Below the pieces are notes generated by a model. That model saw only the letters and a program-made list of their open reading frames with translations. It did not search any database and was not told the DNA's origin. Position numbers and translations under genes: made by a program. Below, piece after piece: positions 1-9,452 of a stretch of DNA of 30,193 nucleotides. This DNA is from a virus, in IMG/VR virus record IMGVR_UViG_3300042154_000181, positions 1 to 30,193 of that record; one strand, 5' to 3'. The first letter of the stretch is position 1; each line of letters begins with the position of its first letter.

Positions 1-3000
1 CGCTTCACTGATGCGGACTGATCTCCGTCGAAGGCGTTGCCCATAGCGAACAGGCCACCACCAGCAAGAGCCTCGGCACGTTCTGTCTTGTAGGCTCTCC
101 AGCCCTGCATCACGTTACCCATTGGGTTGCTGCTGAGTTCAGACAGACCGATAGACTGGATCGAGTCTCGGATCAAGTTGTTGATCTTGAAGGTGGGAGA
201 CAAGGAGATGAAGCGAGTCAACGTAGTTTTAAAGCCACGCATGATGTCCATGCCCCATCCGTAGCTGGGCATCTGAGCAACAGCAGACAGTGATGTCAGA
301 AGGAACTCGTCGTCGATGCGGTAGAAGTTTTCTTTGCCCTTCTCCATAACCTTGACAGCGCCCTTCTCCTGCCTCTCCAGCTTGGTCACGATGTCGCCCA
401 TAGCTGTAGCGGATGTCAATGCTTCCACGGCGGCTTGGTTCTTCATCGAGGCTGACAGGATGTGCGTCCAGTTCATCAGGACGTTCTCCATCAGGTCGTT
501 GAGCGGACGCTCGCTGCCCTTTAGCTTCTTGGACAGATACTGACCAACAGCTCCAGAGCTGGTCTGGGCTGCCGACAGGCTGCCGTCATCTTCCATCTGT
601 CGATAGAACGGGATGTACCAGATGTCTGCGGAGAAGCGTTTGTACCCTTCTGCATCAATCAACCCGGTGTCCCTGGCGACATCCAGAACAGATCTGTTCA
701 GCTCGTTCATGTTCTTCAGGGTCTCGGCGTAAACAGCAAGACGAGACTTGCCATTCTTCATCGTACCCATGTTCAGGCCACGCAAAGACTTAATGTCTTC
801 GGGGCTGAAGAAACGCTCGCGCTCATCCTTCGACAGAGCTGCCGCACGGTTGGCTGCAATCCAAAGCAGGAAGCGATCAACCTCTCCACCGACAGGATCA
901 AGAACCTCCAGCAATCCCTGTGTTCCCTTCTTCACATTCAGTGCGCCGTCATCATTGAAGACTTGACCGTAATGCAGAAGAGCGGAGACAGCACCATCCT
1001 GAGAACCAGCAGACATGCGAAGCATGAGGTAGGCTTTCTGGCTGATGTCACGGACAGAACGGAACTTGTCGAACGTACCCTGAACGATACGCAGCGCAAA
1101 GTTTGGACGAAGGTGATCCAGTCTCTCCTTGATTGTGGGAGGAGAGTAGAAGCCTTTATTCAACGCACGTTCGCGGGTGTCTGGGCTGACATCAGAGAAT
1201 TGATCTTCGTATCTCTTACGGCTGAACATAGGGAAGCCATCGTTTGCAACCTGTTCTTGCACACTTTCAGGAATGACAAAACCAAGTTGCTGTCCTGTTG
1301 ACTCTATGTCAAAGACCTCAACTTTGCCGTCTGCCTTGAGGCTCTTCATGACATCCTTGGCAACAGACGGAAGTGTCTGGTTGTAGTATGGACGCAGATT
1401 TGCAGTCATCAACTTCATTTCCTCGCCAGTGAAAGATCCGCTAACTGTGTTGTATTTTTTGCTCTTTTTTGCACCCTTGCCTTCGAGTATGCGCTGAGCC
1501 ACTTTATCGCCAACATAGTCAGGCAAATCATTCTCTGAGATTCCTGGCGCAGATCTATCTGGTGTGCCACTCTTTTTTATGGTTAGGGTGTATGTGTTTG
1601 TATTGTTGTCCTTGACGTAGGCAAGCTCGTCGCCCTTGAACTGGTAACGCTCGTTCTGCTGTTCACCTGTTGTCCAGACAACCGTATCAATGCCAACTTT
1701 CTGGGCATAAGCCATTGCCCTCTTTAAAAGAAGAGCCGTCCAAGATTCTGTCTTCTCTACAAACGGAGCCATCGGCACTTCACCAATAGCAGGTAGTGTG
1801 CTGAGTTCATTTTCTACCTCGAAGAGTCTTGCTTCTTTTTCTTGAGCTTCCTTTTCAAACCCCGAAATAGTCGCCTCAAAAACGTCATCATCCATGTCTT
1901 CATACGCTTCTCTGTCTTCGCGCATGTTCTCAATGTCAATGACAAGATCGTCAAGTCGATCTTCAAGAGACTCGGCTTCTTTTTTCAAGCTTGCGGCACG
2001 AGCAGATAAAGCACTATCGCTTTTATTGGCGAAGCCTCGTTTCCTTCCTTCTTGCGCTCTCTGACTTTGAATCTCTTCAATGAATAAGACATCGTTTCCA
2101 TCTTTGTCTTTGCGCTGATTCATGCGAAGCCAGCCAATGGCCCTTCCTTGGGAGACATCTCCAAAGTGAACGTCATCGTCTTCTTTGTATTTGGCAATCG
2201 TGGGATCGAAAAGAACTAGCTCAACATAATTTTTCCCGCCGGGCAGTACAAGCCAATCATCCCCATGCTTTGGTCTTAGCATGTTGGTGACACGACCCCG
2301 TTGGAATCTTTCCATAAGGCGGCGGTGCTTATGCAAAAAGTTTTGCCAACCAAAGTTGTCGGTAATCCACTGGCGCATCTCCAGCTCTGTCATGTCGTCT
2401 GCGCCAGTTTCAAAAATAGACTCGTCTACGTCACCGATGTTATCTTCAAACTGATTTTCGGCAACCCATTCATCAATAAACTCACGCATGTCATCGGCAG
2501 TAGGCTCCCTAAACTCTGCAACTGGCGCACCATCTGGCCTATCACTGGTCAACAGAACATCATTGATGCCAACTTTGTTTGCTATAACCCATGTGCGAAC
2601 CTGATCTGGCGTAAGTTTTTCTTTTTCATTTAAGCTCAGCCAGTCGTTTATTCCTACGTATTCAATCTCTTCCTTCTTGACACCAATATTTGAGCGATTG
2701 GATTCAAGCCAAGCTTTCCACTGCTGACCAGTTGTTGCACCATTTTTATCGAGGCTGATTTTGGGATTAACAAATGCACGTTCGAGTGCAGAGTAGAAGA
2801 TCTCACCCTCTGGCTTGCGGCTGAACATGGGTGAAGGACGCTCTTGTTCCGCCTGCACTGGAGCAGGCTCTGCGACTGGTTGAGCTTCTGGTTGAGCTGG
2901 TGCTGCTGGCTGCTTCTGTTCAAAGTCTGCCAGAACGCTGACGATTGCTTGGCGTGCAGCAGCGACATCTGTCAACAGATTTTTGGAGTCCAGAGTCTGC

Positions 3001-6000
3001 TTGCTGCGGATCTTGTTCATTACTGAATCAAGGAAGTCCACAACAATTCTTGCGAGCTGTGTGAACATGCTTGGATTCTCATCGGCCATCATCTGCCAGA
3101 AGGAGGATTCACCGAATCTGTCTCCAACGATGTCGCCAATAGCTTCTTCCAGAATCAATGCTGGGTCTTTCATGCCCTCTTTGCTGAGCTGCGCTCGATA
3201 GGCATTCATGCCGCCCTGATCCAGATAGGGAGTCAGATGTTTTGTGAGCGCAGTATAAATTTCTTTATGGCTGAACCGCAAAGCATGAACCATCTCGTGG
3301 CCCAATACCCGAATGTGTGGTTGAGTGCTATTTACATTGACGAAGATTGTGTCTGACCCACTGAGGACAGCGCCGTCTATGAGGTCAACACTTCCCTTCT
3401 CCACTGCAAAATATACGAGCTTCTTTCCGAACAGATCGGCAATGCGTTGCATGGCAGGGAGGCCGGGAACCTTTCCAGCAAGATTGCCGAGAGGTACTCG
3501 CGTTGCGGTAAACGTCCCGCCTTCTCCTCCTTGTCTTGCAAGGTATCCTCTGACATCTTTGTTGAGGTCGTCAACGGTTTTGAGGTTGCCATATGCAAAA
3601 TCCCTTCCTGTTGTAGCTGCCTGCGGAGTTCTGCTTAGGCTGTACTTTGCGCCAGCCCCTGCCCCAATATTGCTTTCAACAATCTTTTTCATGCTGTTGA
3701 TTGCGCCCATAAGGTCGCCGTCATCAACCATCTTGTTCAGCTTAACAACGTCCTCAAAGTCAAGTCCGCCGTCTTCGTCTGCTCTGTTAATGCGCTCCTT
3801 AACACGAGCCTGCATTACAGGGTCAACTGCTGGTTTTACTTCTTGCGGTTGAGTCCCGCCTTCGACAGGCTGATCGCCACGGCCTGTTTCACCGCCGCCT
3901 GTTTGCTCTTCGGCCTTGACTCCCCGATCTTCCCCGACCGCTGAAACTTGTTCACCAGCTCCTTGACGTTGCTGCTTACCACCTTTTGTGACTTGCCTTG
4001 TTTGAGTGGCATCTGCTTCTCCTTGTTTTGATTTGTAGTCATTGACCAATCTATCAAACGCATCACCGGCCTGCTGAAGAACGAGCTGGTCTGTCTCTCC
4101 GCTGTCAGTGAGGGTATCAATCGTGTTTTGTCGGTATGCGTCCAGAGCCTCATCTAGTGAGGCGTACTCCCCAACTTGGTCAATTGCTGTATCAAAATTT
4201 GTTTTGGCGACACCAGCAAATTCGGCTCTTTGTGGTTGAACCGGAGCACCCGCCTCGACAGCAGGGGTTGTGACAGCAGGGGCTACTGCGGCAGGAGCTT
4301 TTGCCGCCTTCCCCTTCTTGCCCTTTACCGCCTTCGGCGCGATGACTGCTGGCGCTGCTGCTGTGACAGTTGGAACTGCTGGAGCGGTAGGGATAACGGC
4401 TGGCGTTACTACTGGAGCGGCAGGAGTCACTACCGGAGCAGCAGCGGTTGTTACCGGAGCAGATGGTGTTACTACCGGAGCTGCCGCAGGAGTTACCTCT
4501 GCTGGCTTCTTACGAGTCTCCACAAAATAGAACGTGCCGCCGCCTTCGGCTTTGGAGCGTTTACCCTGACGGATTCGCGCCTCAAGTCCCTGTCCGACCA
4601 AGTTTGTTTGGGCGTAGCCTCCGCTGCGCTGTCCTGTCTTTGCGTCTTTCGGGCCGAACAGAAAAGTCTCGGCAGCCTGGGGTGATGGGAATCTGTTCCC
4701 GACTGGGCCTTTGTCTGTTGTGATGCCGATCAATGGCTCGAAGCCTTGCTGTCTGGCAACCAAGTCTTCAGGCGACAGAGCAACCGTACCAGCCTGACCG
4801 CCTGCTGTCTCTGGCAGGATCACTGGTTGAGCTTCACCTTCGAGGGTGCGGGTCTCAAGATTGGGAGTTACGCTGGCTCGCTGGATGACAGGCTCGATTG
4901 CGCCTGTAGACCCACCGACTGCGGTAGATGCTGTCTCGCCAAATGCGGCAAGGACATCAGCCTCACGCTGCTTTCTGGTTTCAGCTCTGGCTTCAGGAGT
5001 TGGAGCCTCAAGGTCAACCAACATGCGCTGGGTAGCCAGTGCCTTGGTGACTACATTCTGGAATCTTGGATCGTCGCCAGACTCAATACCGTTGGCCTGA
5101 AGAATCGGGCCAAGATTGGGGTCGTCGAACATGGAGTCGAACAGTTCCTGACGACCATCATCGGAGGTCATATCAGCCTGAGCCTGCTCCAGAATCTGTC
5201 GAACTCTGTCGGGGGATGTCTTGCCTCCACGGAAAGCGCCGACCGCAGCACCAATAGTGCCGCCGCCTAAACCACCCAACGCAAAGGCATTGATGTACTC
5301 GTTCATGGCATCTTCGCCAGTGAGATCTTTGCCTGCGCCGAAACGCTCAATGGCTGTCTGGAATAGTTCTTGACCACCCTCAATACCAACACCAGCCGCA
5401 CCGCCAATCAGCGCACGACCGGGGCGACCAGCGCCGGGGATATTGATCTTGCCAGCCGCAACGCCCAAGCCAAGACGATCAACCGCCGCCTCAGACAGAC
5501 CGGCAACAACGCCAGATCCAAAGATTCGAGCCAAGTCACCGCCAGTCAGTTCGCGGCCTTCTTTCCCTGCCTGCTCTTCTGCCTCGCCATAAATGCCGCC
5601 AGTTGACTTGATGATGCCGGAGCCAACCAGAGCAGTACCAGAGCCAATGTTCTTGGCGACAGTCTTTGTAGCCTGCTTGAGCATCTGCTCCGTTGCAAAC
5701 TCAGCGCCTTCTTTTTCAGCCAGCTTAGCGGCTTCCTTGGCGACCATGCCTTCGATCAGATTCTTGGCAACACCTTGAACGGCCTGCTTTCCAACAGCAC
5801 CAGCACCAGCACCAGCCAAAGCACCGGCAGGGCCAGCAGTAAGTCCACCGATGGCAGATCCGAGGGCGGATGTGGCGACCGTCTCGACGATGCTGCCGCC
5901 AAGATAACCAACGCCATACTGCGCCCAATCAACCAAAGCACCAAGATCGCCCTGCTTAGCCTTGTCCCAAGCCTTGGTCACATCGTCTGTGTCCTTGGCT

Positions 6001-6530
6001 GTTGCGCCGATCTCTTTCATTCGGCTGCCGTACTCTCTCAGGCCATAGTTCTTCAGCGAAGTCATGGCTCCGCCAGTACCAAAGGCTTTCTCGCCAGCGG
6101 CTCCGGCAAAGCCAAGAGCGCCAAATGCTAAAGCTGGGGTCTGTGCCAGTGCTGTGCCGCCGCCTCGCATGAAGTCGCCGGTATCTTCGGTTGGAGCCTT
6201 CTCAACTGGCGTAGTTGTTGGAGAAGACTTTATGCCCATCAGATCATTGACGCTGAACATCTCGCTGGGCTTTGCTGTCGCAGTCTCCGATGGAGGTGGT
6301 TGACGGACAGCAGATCCCATGAGATCGTCCAAAGAGAAAAGATTGGCCGAGCCAGTCTGTTGCATTGAAGCCGATGATGACGGGGTAGAGATGGCGGTTC
6401 TGGGTTTTACGTCCCCGCCGTAAGATCTAGGAAGAACCTCAGTTCTTAGAGCTTCATCTTTTGACAGATAGAGAGAGTCATTTTCTCTGTCGATGTCCTC
6501 ATCGCCAAATAACGAAAGACCTGTTGCCAT
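1..6530 (-). CDS. Giant polyvalent zincin-containing protein, probably ejected internal virion protein (3' partial)
   Basis: One uninterrupted frame of 2,176 codons runs off the left edge; it begins at an ATG (6528-6530) preceded by AGAGG six bases upstream. Order of parts: an acidic N-terminus with two copies of an FS-x-x-DLMG motif (about residues 64-99); Gly/Ala-rich hydrophobic segments (about 125-435) resembling membrane-active parts of ejection proteins; a Pro/Ala/Val linker (678-763); a metallopeptidase-like segment with HEMVH at 1078-1082 and a candidate third ligand in an EEAIGD stretch near 1128; an MFSRK junction (1235-1239); a charged module with a coiled coil (about 1500-1577); a second MFSRK (1768-1772); then a helical C-terminal module with NLIRDS. 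The composition resembles the polyvalent proteins of phages and plasmids, including their large polyvalent-associated helical domains; that family link is from memory. Its place after two coiled-coil virion-like proteins suggests packaging and injection. The peptidase substrate is unknown. Confidence 0.85.
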   Translation of the reverse strand, partial: MATGLSLFGDEDIDRENDSLYLSKDEALRTEVLPRSYGGDVKPRTAISTPSSSASMQQTGSANLFSLDDLMGSAVRQPPPSETATAKPSEMFSVNDLMGIKSSPTTTPVEKAPTEDTGDFMRGGGTALAQTPALAFGALGFAGAAGEKAFGTGGAMTSLKNYGLREYGSRMKEIGATAKDTDDVTKAWDKAKQGDLGALVDWAQYGVGYLGGSIVETVATSALGSAIGGLTAGPAGALAGAGAGAVGKQAVQGVAKNLIEGMVAKEAAKLAEKEGAEFATEQMLKQATKTVAKNIGSGTALVGSGIIKSTGGIYGEAEEQAGKEGRELTGGDLARIFGSGVVAGLSEAAVDRLGLGVAAGKINIPGAGRPGRALIGGAAGVGIEGGQELFQTAIERFGAGKDLTGEDAMNEYINAFALGGLGGGTIGAAVGAFRGGKTSPDRVRQILEQAQADMTSDDGRQELFDSMFDDPNLGPILQANGIESGDDPRFQNVVTKALATQRMLVDLEAPTPEARAETRKQREADVLAAFGETASTAVGGSTGAIEPVIQRASVTPNLETRTLEGEAQPVILPETAGGQAGTVALSPEDLVARQQGFEPLIGITTDKGPVGNRFPSPQAAETFLFGPKDAKTGQRSGGYAQTNLVGQGLEARIRQGKRSKAEGGGTFYFVETRKKPAEVTPAAAPVVTPSAPVTTAAAPVVTPAAPVVTPAVIPTAPAVPTVTAAAPAVIAPKAVKGKKGKAAKAPAAVAPAVTTPAVEAGAPVQPQRAEFAGVAKTNFDTAIDQVGEYASLDEALDAYRQNTIDTLTDSGETDQLVLQQAGDAFDRLVNDYKSKQGEADATQTRQVTKGGKQQRQGAGEQVSAVGEDRGVKAEEQTGGGETGRGDQPVEGGTQPQEVKPAVDPVMQARVKERINRADEDGGLDFEDVVKLNKMVDDGDLMGAINSMKKIVESNIGAGAGAKYSLSRTPQAATTGRDFAYGNLKTVDDLNKDVRGYLARQGGEGGTFTATRVPLGNLAGKVPGLPAMQRIADLFGKKLVYFAVEKGSVDLIDGAVLSGSDTIFVNVNSTQPHIRVLGHEMVHALRFSHKEIYTALTKHLTPYLDQGGMNAYRAQLSKEGMKDPALILEEAIGDIVGDRFGESSFWQMMADENPSMFTQLARIVVDFLDSVMNKIRSKQTLDSKNLLTDVAAARQAIVSVLADFEQKQPAAPAQPEAQPVAEPAPVQAEQERPSPMFSRKPEGEIFYSALERAFVNPKISLDKNGATTGQQWKAWLESNRSNIGVKKEEIEYVGINDWLSLNEKEKLTPDQVRTWVIANKVGINDVLLTSDRPDGAPVAEFREPTADDMREFIDEWVAENQFEDNIGDVDESIFETGADDMTELEMRQWITDNFGWQNFLHKHRRLMERFQRGRVTNMLRPKHGDDWLVLPGGKNYVELVLFDPTIAKYKEDDDVHFGDVSQGRAIGWLRMNQRKDKDGNDVLFIEEIQSQRAQEGRKRGFANKSDSALSARAASLKKEAESLEDRLDDLVIDIENMREDREAYEDMDDDVFEATISGFEKEAQEKEARLFEVENELSTLPAIGEVPMAPFVEKTESWTALLLKRAMAYAQKVGIDTVVWTTGEQQNERYQFKGDELAYVKDNNTNTYTLTIKKSGTPDRSAPGISENDLPDYVGDKVAQRILEGKGAKKSKKYNTVSGSFTGEEMKLMTANLRPYYNQTLPSVAKDVMKSLKADGKVEVFDIESTGQQLGFVIPESVQEQVANDGFPMFSRKRYEDQFSDVSPDTRERALNKGFYSPPTIKERLDHLRPNFALRIVQGTFDKFRSVRDISQKAYLMLRMSAGSQDGAVSALLHYGQVFNDDGALNVKKGTQGLLEVLDPVGGEVDRFLLWIAANRAAALSKDERERFFSPEDIKSLRGLNMGTMKNGKSRLAVYAETLKNMNELNRSVLDVARDTGLIDAEGYKRFSADIWYIPFYRQMEDDGSLSAAQTSSGAVGQYLSKKLKGSERPLNDLMENVLMNWTHILSASMKNQAAVEALTSATAMGDIVTKLERQEKGAVKVMEKGKENFYRIDDEFLLTSLSAVAQMPSYGWGMDIMRGFKTTLTRFISLSPTFKINNLIRDSIQSIGLSELSSNPMGNVMQGWRAYKTERAEALAGGGLFAMGNAFDGDQSASVK
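4240..4500 (-). repeat. Pro/Ala/Val-rich imperfect repeat (linker) inside the giant gene
   Basis: The coding strand repeats short units that encode variants of APVVTP or APAV about ten times, covering residues 678-763 of the giant protein, and ends in a Lys/Gly/Ala stretch. Such a segment is expected to be extended and flexible, separating the hydrophobic N-terminal third from the peptidase and helical modules. The near-repeated DNA could allow length changes by slippage. Confidence 0.7.
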
Positions 6531-6541
6531 TGATTGCCTCT

Positions 6542-7849
6542 TTAATCAGCAAAGATTTGTACGCCGCCGTAGTCAAAATACGAACGCCCTGTTTTTGGAT
6601 CAGACTTTCTCGCAGGCAGTTTGCCTGATGCGGCGGCCTTGGCAGCACCAATCAAAATCTGCGGATCAGTTTTTGGATTCAAAGAGGCCAGATTGACTGC
6701 GATATTTCTACCAACAGTATCATTTTGGATAGATAGTTTTGTCGCCTCGACATCTGGCCCAACACTCTCCTCTAGCTTGAGAACCCTGTCGGCGTTCGGG
6801 AAGCTCTTTGTGATGCTCTCTACCTTGGCCCTGACATCAGCACCTTTGACTTGATCGTCTAGAGCAGCCCTCTGAGCGGAACGAAGATCTCTTGTTGCAA
6901 GAGCACCTATGCGCTCGACACCAATCTTCTCTCTCTGGAGAGCAACGTCTTCTTTGCGGTTGGCTGCTGCTGTCGCACGTTCCTCTTCGTAGCGTTTTGT
7001 GCTCATGTTTATTTCAAGAGCCTTAACTGGATCTAGCAACTTTAATGAAGCATACAAAGATTGTTGATCCATTGGTCGCATTTGAACAGCACCAGTTTTG
7101 TCGTCAACAACAGCTAGGTTATATGTCCCTGTCTTTGGATCTTGCGTGGTTCTTTTTGCGTCGATGCTTTTTCCATCATCAATGAACTGATAAACCTTTT
7201 GCAGCGCGGGTACTACCTGCTCAGGAGGGGCGTTAGCCGCAATAAGAGCTGCCGCCTTTTTCCTTTGGAAGTCATACCCCTCCTCTTTGAACTTCTCAAT
7301 ATCTCTGTCCACCATAATGGCTCGACCAAAGTCTCCTTTTGCAATCAGAGACTTTTTCATAGCATTGCCAATTAGCTGGTACTTCAGATTGTCAGCAGCT
7401 CGCTGGTCTGCGTATAAGCCCTCACCGCCTGACTTAAAGAGGTTCTCCTCTTCCGGAGTAACCGAGTTTGACTGGGCCTCCGGTGATGGTCTAACCCCAA
7501 GTCTTTGCATTTCCGCTTGGCCGTAGCTGCGATCACCCTTCTGTTCGACAGATTGAGTGGCCTGCTGAAGAGCCTGAACTTTCGTTGGATCTGCTAGATC
7601 CGCAAAAGCACCACGACCAAACTTCTGATCTTCCATCGCCGAAATAGCTTCTTGCTTTGCAGAGTCCTCAATCTTGGCCTGCTCCTCTTCTCGCTGCGCC
7701 CTTGTTTGTTCCAAGGCAAAACGCTGGCGCTCTCTTTCGTCTCGCTCTTCTTCGCGCTTCTGCAAGGCATCCATGCGAGACATCTCTTTGCTGGTCTTGT
7801 ATCCCTCGACAGCGCCTTTTACAAAGCTACCTAATCCTGTTGCCATCAT
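6542..7849 (-). CDS. Coiled-coil internal virion-like protein
   Basis: A 435-residue protein with no recognisable catalytic domain. Residues 20-70 are extremely rich in Glu, Arg, Gln and Lys and should form a long coiled coil. A second charged helical region is near residues 280-340, and the C-terminus (ending in a YFDYGG segment) looks compact. The start codon overlaps the previous stop (ATGATG, TGA inside), and a second ATG follows at once, so the true N-terminus is probably MATGL, the same five residues that begin the next gene. Its position between another virion-like protein and the giant zincin protein matches the internal or ejection protein set of short-tailed phages. The role as an ejected core or channel protein is inferred from position and composition only. 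Confidence 0.7.
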   Translation of the reverse strand: MMATGLGSFVKGAVEGYKTSKEMSRMDALQKREEERDERERQRFALEQTRAQREEEQAKIEDSAKQEAISAMEDQKFGRGAFADLADPTKVQALQQATQSVEQKGDRSYGQAEMQRLGVRPSPEAQSNSVTPEEENLFKSGGEGLYADQRAADNLKYQLIGNAMKKSLIAKGDFGRAIMVDRDIEKFKEEGYDFQRKKAAALIAANAPPEQVVPALQKVYQFIDDGKSIDAKRTTQDPKTGTYNLAVVDDKTGAVQMRPMDQQSLYASLKLLDPVKALEINMSTKRYEEERATAAANRKEDVALQREKIGVERIGALATRDLRSAQRAALDDQVKGADVRAKVESITKSFPNADRVLKLEESVGPDVEATKLSIQNDTVGRNIAVNLASLNPKTDPQILIGAAKAAASGKLPARKSDPKTGRSYFDYGGVQIFAD

Positions 7850-9015
7850 GCGCTCCTTTTATTCAGTGCTCTGCGTTTTTGAACAACCGCTGGAGTGTGA
7901 GTCGCCTTGACCAACTTGTCGAGCTTCTTGACTCCGATTGCTTTTACTGTGTCTGCTGGGATGACGTACTCGCCGTCTGACAGCATGGCTGGGATCTTGT
8001 CATCAACAGGCCCACCAGGGCCAGTGACTTTGCCGCCGCGACCAAGGCGCTTAATAGTTCCGCCATCTGCCTTAAACAACTTACCAATAGCCGCAGAGCC
8101 GCCCGGAGATCCTGCGTACATACCAGCAATGCCTCCGAGAGCGCCAAACGCATCTGACTGGTTTGCCATCTGTGTGTTGTAGCCCTGCATCCTTGCGTTG
8201 AACTCTTGTCCATAAATGTTTCCGGCTGTGCCAAAAGATGAAGAGGCTCCACCCAGCATCTGTCCAGTCTGTCCGTAGGACTTACCCATAAACTCAGAGG
8301 GAGCCATGTAGCTTCCTCCCGCAGAAGTTCCTGCGGACACAGCAGTACCCGCCGCCGCAGTAGCATTGGATGCAAGACCGCGACCAAGTGCGGCTGCATC
8401 GTACAGACGAGCGCGACCCATCTCCTCAGATGCGATTCTTGATTTAGTAGCTACACCAGCACGAGCCGCTGCCTCGCCTTGACCAAGCTGAGCATTGATT
8501 GCTGCAAAGCGAGCAGAGTTAGGATTGATGCCGTACTTCGCCATCGTATCTAATGCCTGCTGGCGCTGAACCTGATAGGCGCTGGCTACGTCAGCCATAC
8601 CCTGAGAGGCAAGTTCTTCTTGCTTGGCGGCAGTGTTGTAGTCCTCCGCTTCAGCGACAAGCCTCTTCTCTAAAGGGCGAAATGTTTCGCGCTCGTAAGT
8701 TGCATACTCTTCTGCACGTTTGGCTGTGTCAGACATGATCTTTTTCTGAGCAGAGGCAATCTCTTTCAGATCATCTTTAAAGTCTGCATACTGCTCTTTA
8801 GAGAAATTCAGATACTCCATAGCAGTATCTTTTTGCATCTGACCAATTTCTCTCGACGCTTCTGCTGATGCAATCATTCCGGGGTTTGGATCAGGTGCGG
8901 CTGGCGTATCACCGCCAAAATCGAGCTGGCAAACAGATGACCCACATGCGCCATTCTGCTCTCTAAGATAGTCGAGCTTATATTGAGCGATTTGTTTTTT
9001 GGTTCCAACTTTCAT
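7846..9015 (-). CDS. Internal virion (ejection-type) protein with DGEYVI motif
   Basis: A 389-residue protein. Residues 45-150 are a long Gln/Glu/Lys/Ala-rich helical region. It is followed by a segment with YGINPNSARFA, then a Gly/Ala/Ser-rich hydrophobic stretch (about 205-310). Near the C-terminus comes GPGGPVDDKIPAMLSDGEYV, a motif that recurs in phage internal virion and tape-measure-like proteins. This order (helix, Gly/Ala-rich hydrophobic part, DGEYVI tail) fits proteins released from the virion with the genome. The gene starts with an ATGA overlap on its upstream neighbour and ends with the same overlap into the next gene, so the three proteins are likely made together. The N-terminus carries two Cys (CGSSVC), whose meaning is unclear. 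Confidence 0.75.
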   Translation of the reverse strand: MKVGTKKQIAQYKLDYLREQNGACGSSVCQLDFGGDTPAAPDPNPGMIASAEASREIGQMQKDTAMEYLNFSKEQYADFKDDLKEIASAQKKIMSDTAKRAEEYATYERETFRPLEKRLVAEAEDYNTAAKQEELASQGMADVASAYQVQRQQALDTMAKYGINPNSARFAAINAQLGQGEAAARAGVATKSRIASEEMGRARLYDAAALGRGLASNATAAAGTAVSAGTSAGGSYMAPSEFMGKSYGQTGQMLGGASSSFGTAGNIYGQEFNARMQGYNTQMANQSDAFGALGGIAGMYAGSPGGSAAIGKLFKADGGTIKRLGRGGKVTGPGGPVDDKIPAMLSDGEYVIPADTVKAIGVKKLDKLVKATHTPAVVQKRRALNKRSA

Positions 9016-9452
9016 TTCATTTCCTTCATGAAGTTCTCTAGCTTGTCTTTCTGTGATCGAAGACGAAGTTCAGGGCCTACCTCAGCCGCCCACTCTGGGC
9101 CACCTATTGCCGATGCTAAGTACAGAGCAATATCTGCTATTGAATAGCGGATCACATGAGCGATCTGCTTCGCATGGTCGTCGCCTTTTTGAAGCTTGTT
9201 GGCTACATGCCAGTTGATTATTCCTGTGCTGATGACAGTAGTTACGTCTAGCTGGTATCTGCGAAATGCAGGGTTCTTCGGAATCTCTACAAGCGCAAGC
9301 CAGAATGCTTGGTTAATTTCGTCGTCGCCTACTGGCTTGTCTTTATCTACTAGATTGTCCCAAACATCAACAATCTTTACAACAGACATTACAAGACCAA
9401 CTGCATCCATGTCTCCGCGCATTGCAAACGTAAGAAACTCTATGTCATTCAT
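9012..9452 (-). CDS. Hypothetical helical phage protein
   Basis: A 146-residue protein that I do not recognise. It is predicted largely alpha-helical, acidic at the N-terminus and basic at the C-terminus (ending KDKLENFMKEMK), with Trp and hydrophobic residues spread through helices and no clear membrane segment or catalytic motif. The start overlaps the end of the upstream gene by eight bases (ATGAATGA) and the stop overlaps the next start as ATGA. Lying between the nozzle-like protein and the internal virion proteins, it may be a virion assembly or core component; that is inference from position. Confidence 0.7.
   Translation of the reverse strand: MNDIEFLTFAMRGDMDAVGLVMSVVKIVDVWDNLVDKDKPVGDDEINQAFWLALVEIPKNPAFRRYQLDVTTVISTGIINWHVANKLQKGDDHAKQIAHVIRYSIADIALYLASAIGGPEWAAEVGPELRLRSQKDKLENFMKEMK

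Noticed and set aside
3325-5270. Long plus-strand open frames opposite the giant gene (for example 3325-3852, 4176-4685, 4746-5270)
   Set aside because: They lie antisense to a continuous 2,176-codon frame, have no ribosome sites, and their Ser/Arg/Cys or Gly/Ala-rich composition mirrors the codon pattern of the opposite strand.
8940-9015. N-terminal YLREQNGACGSSVC of the internal virion protein as an endonuclease VII-like zinc site
   Set aside because: Only a short resemblance; the remaining Cys pair and the His-Asn catalytic residues of that nuclease family are absent.
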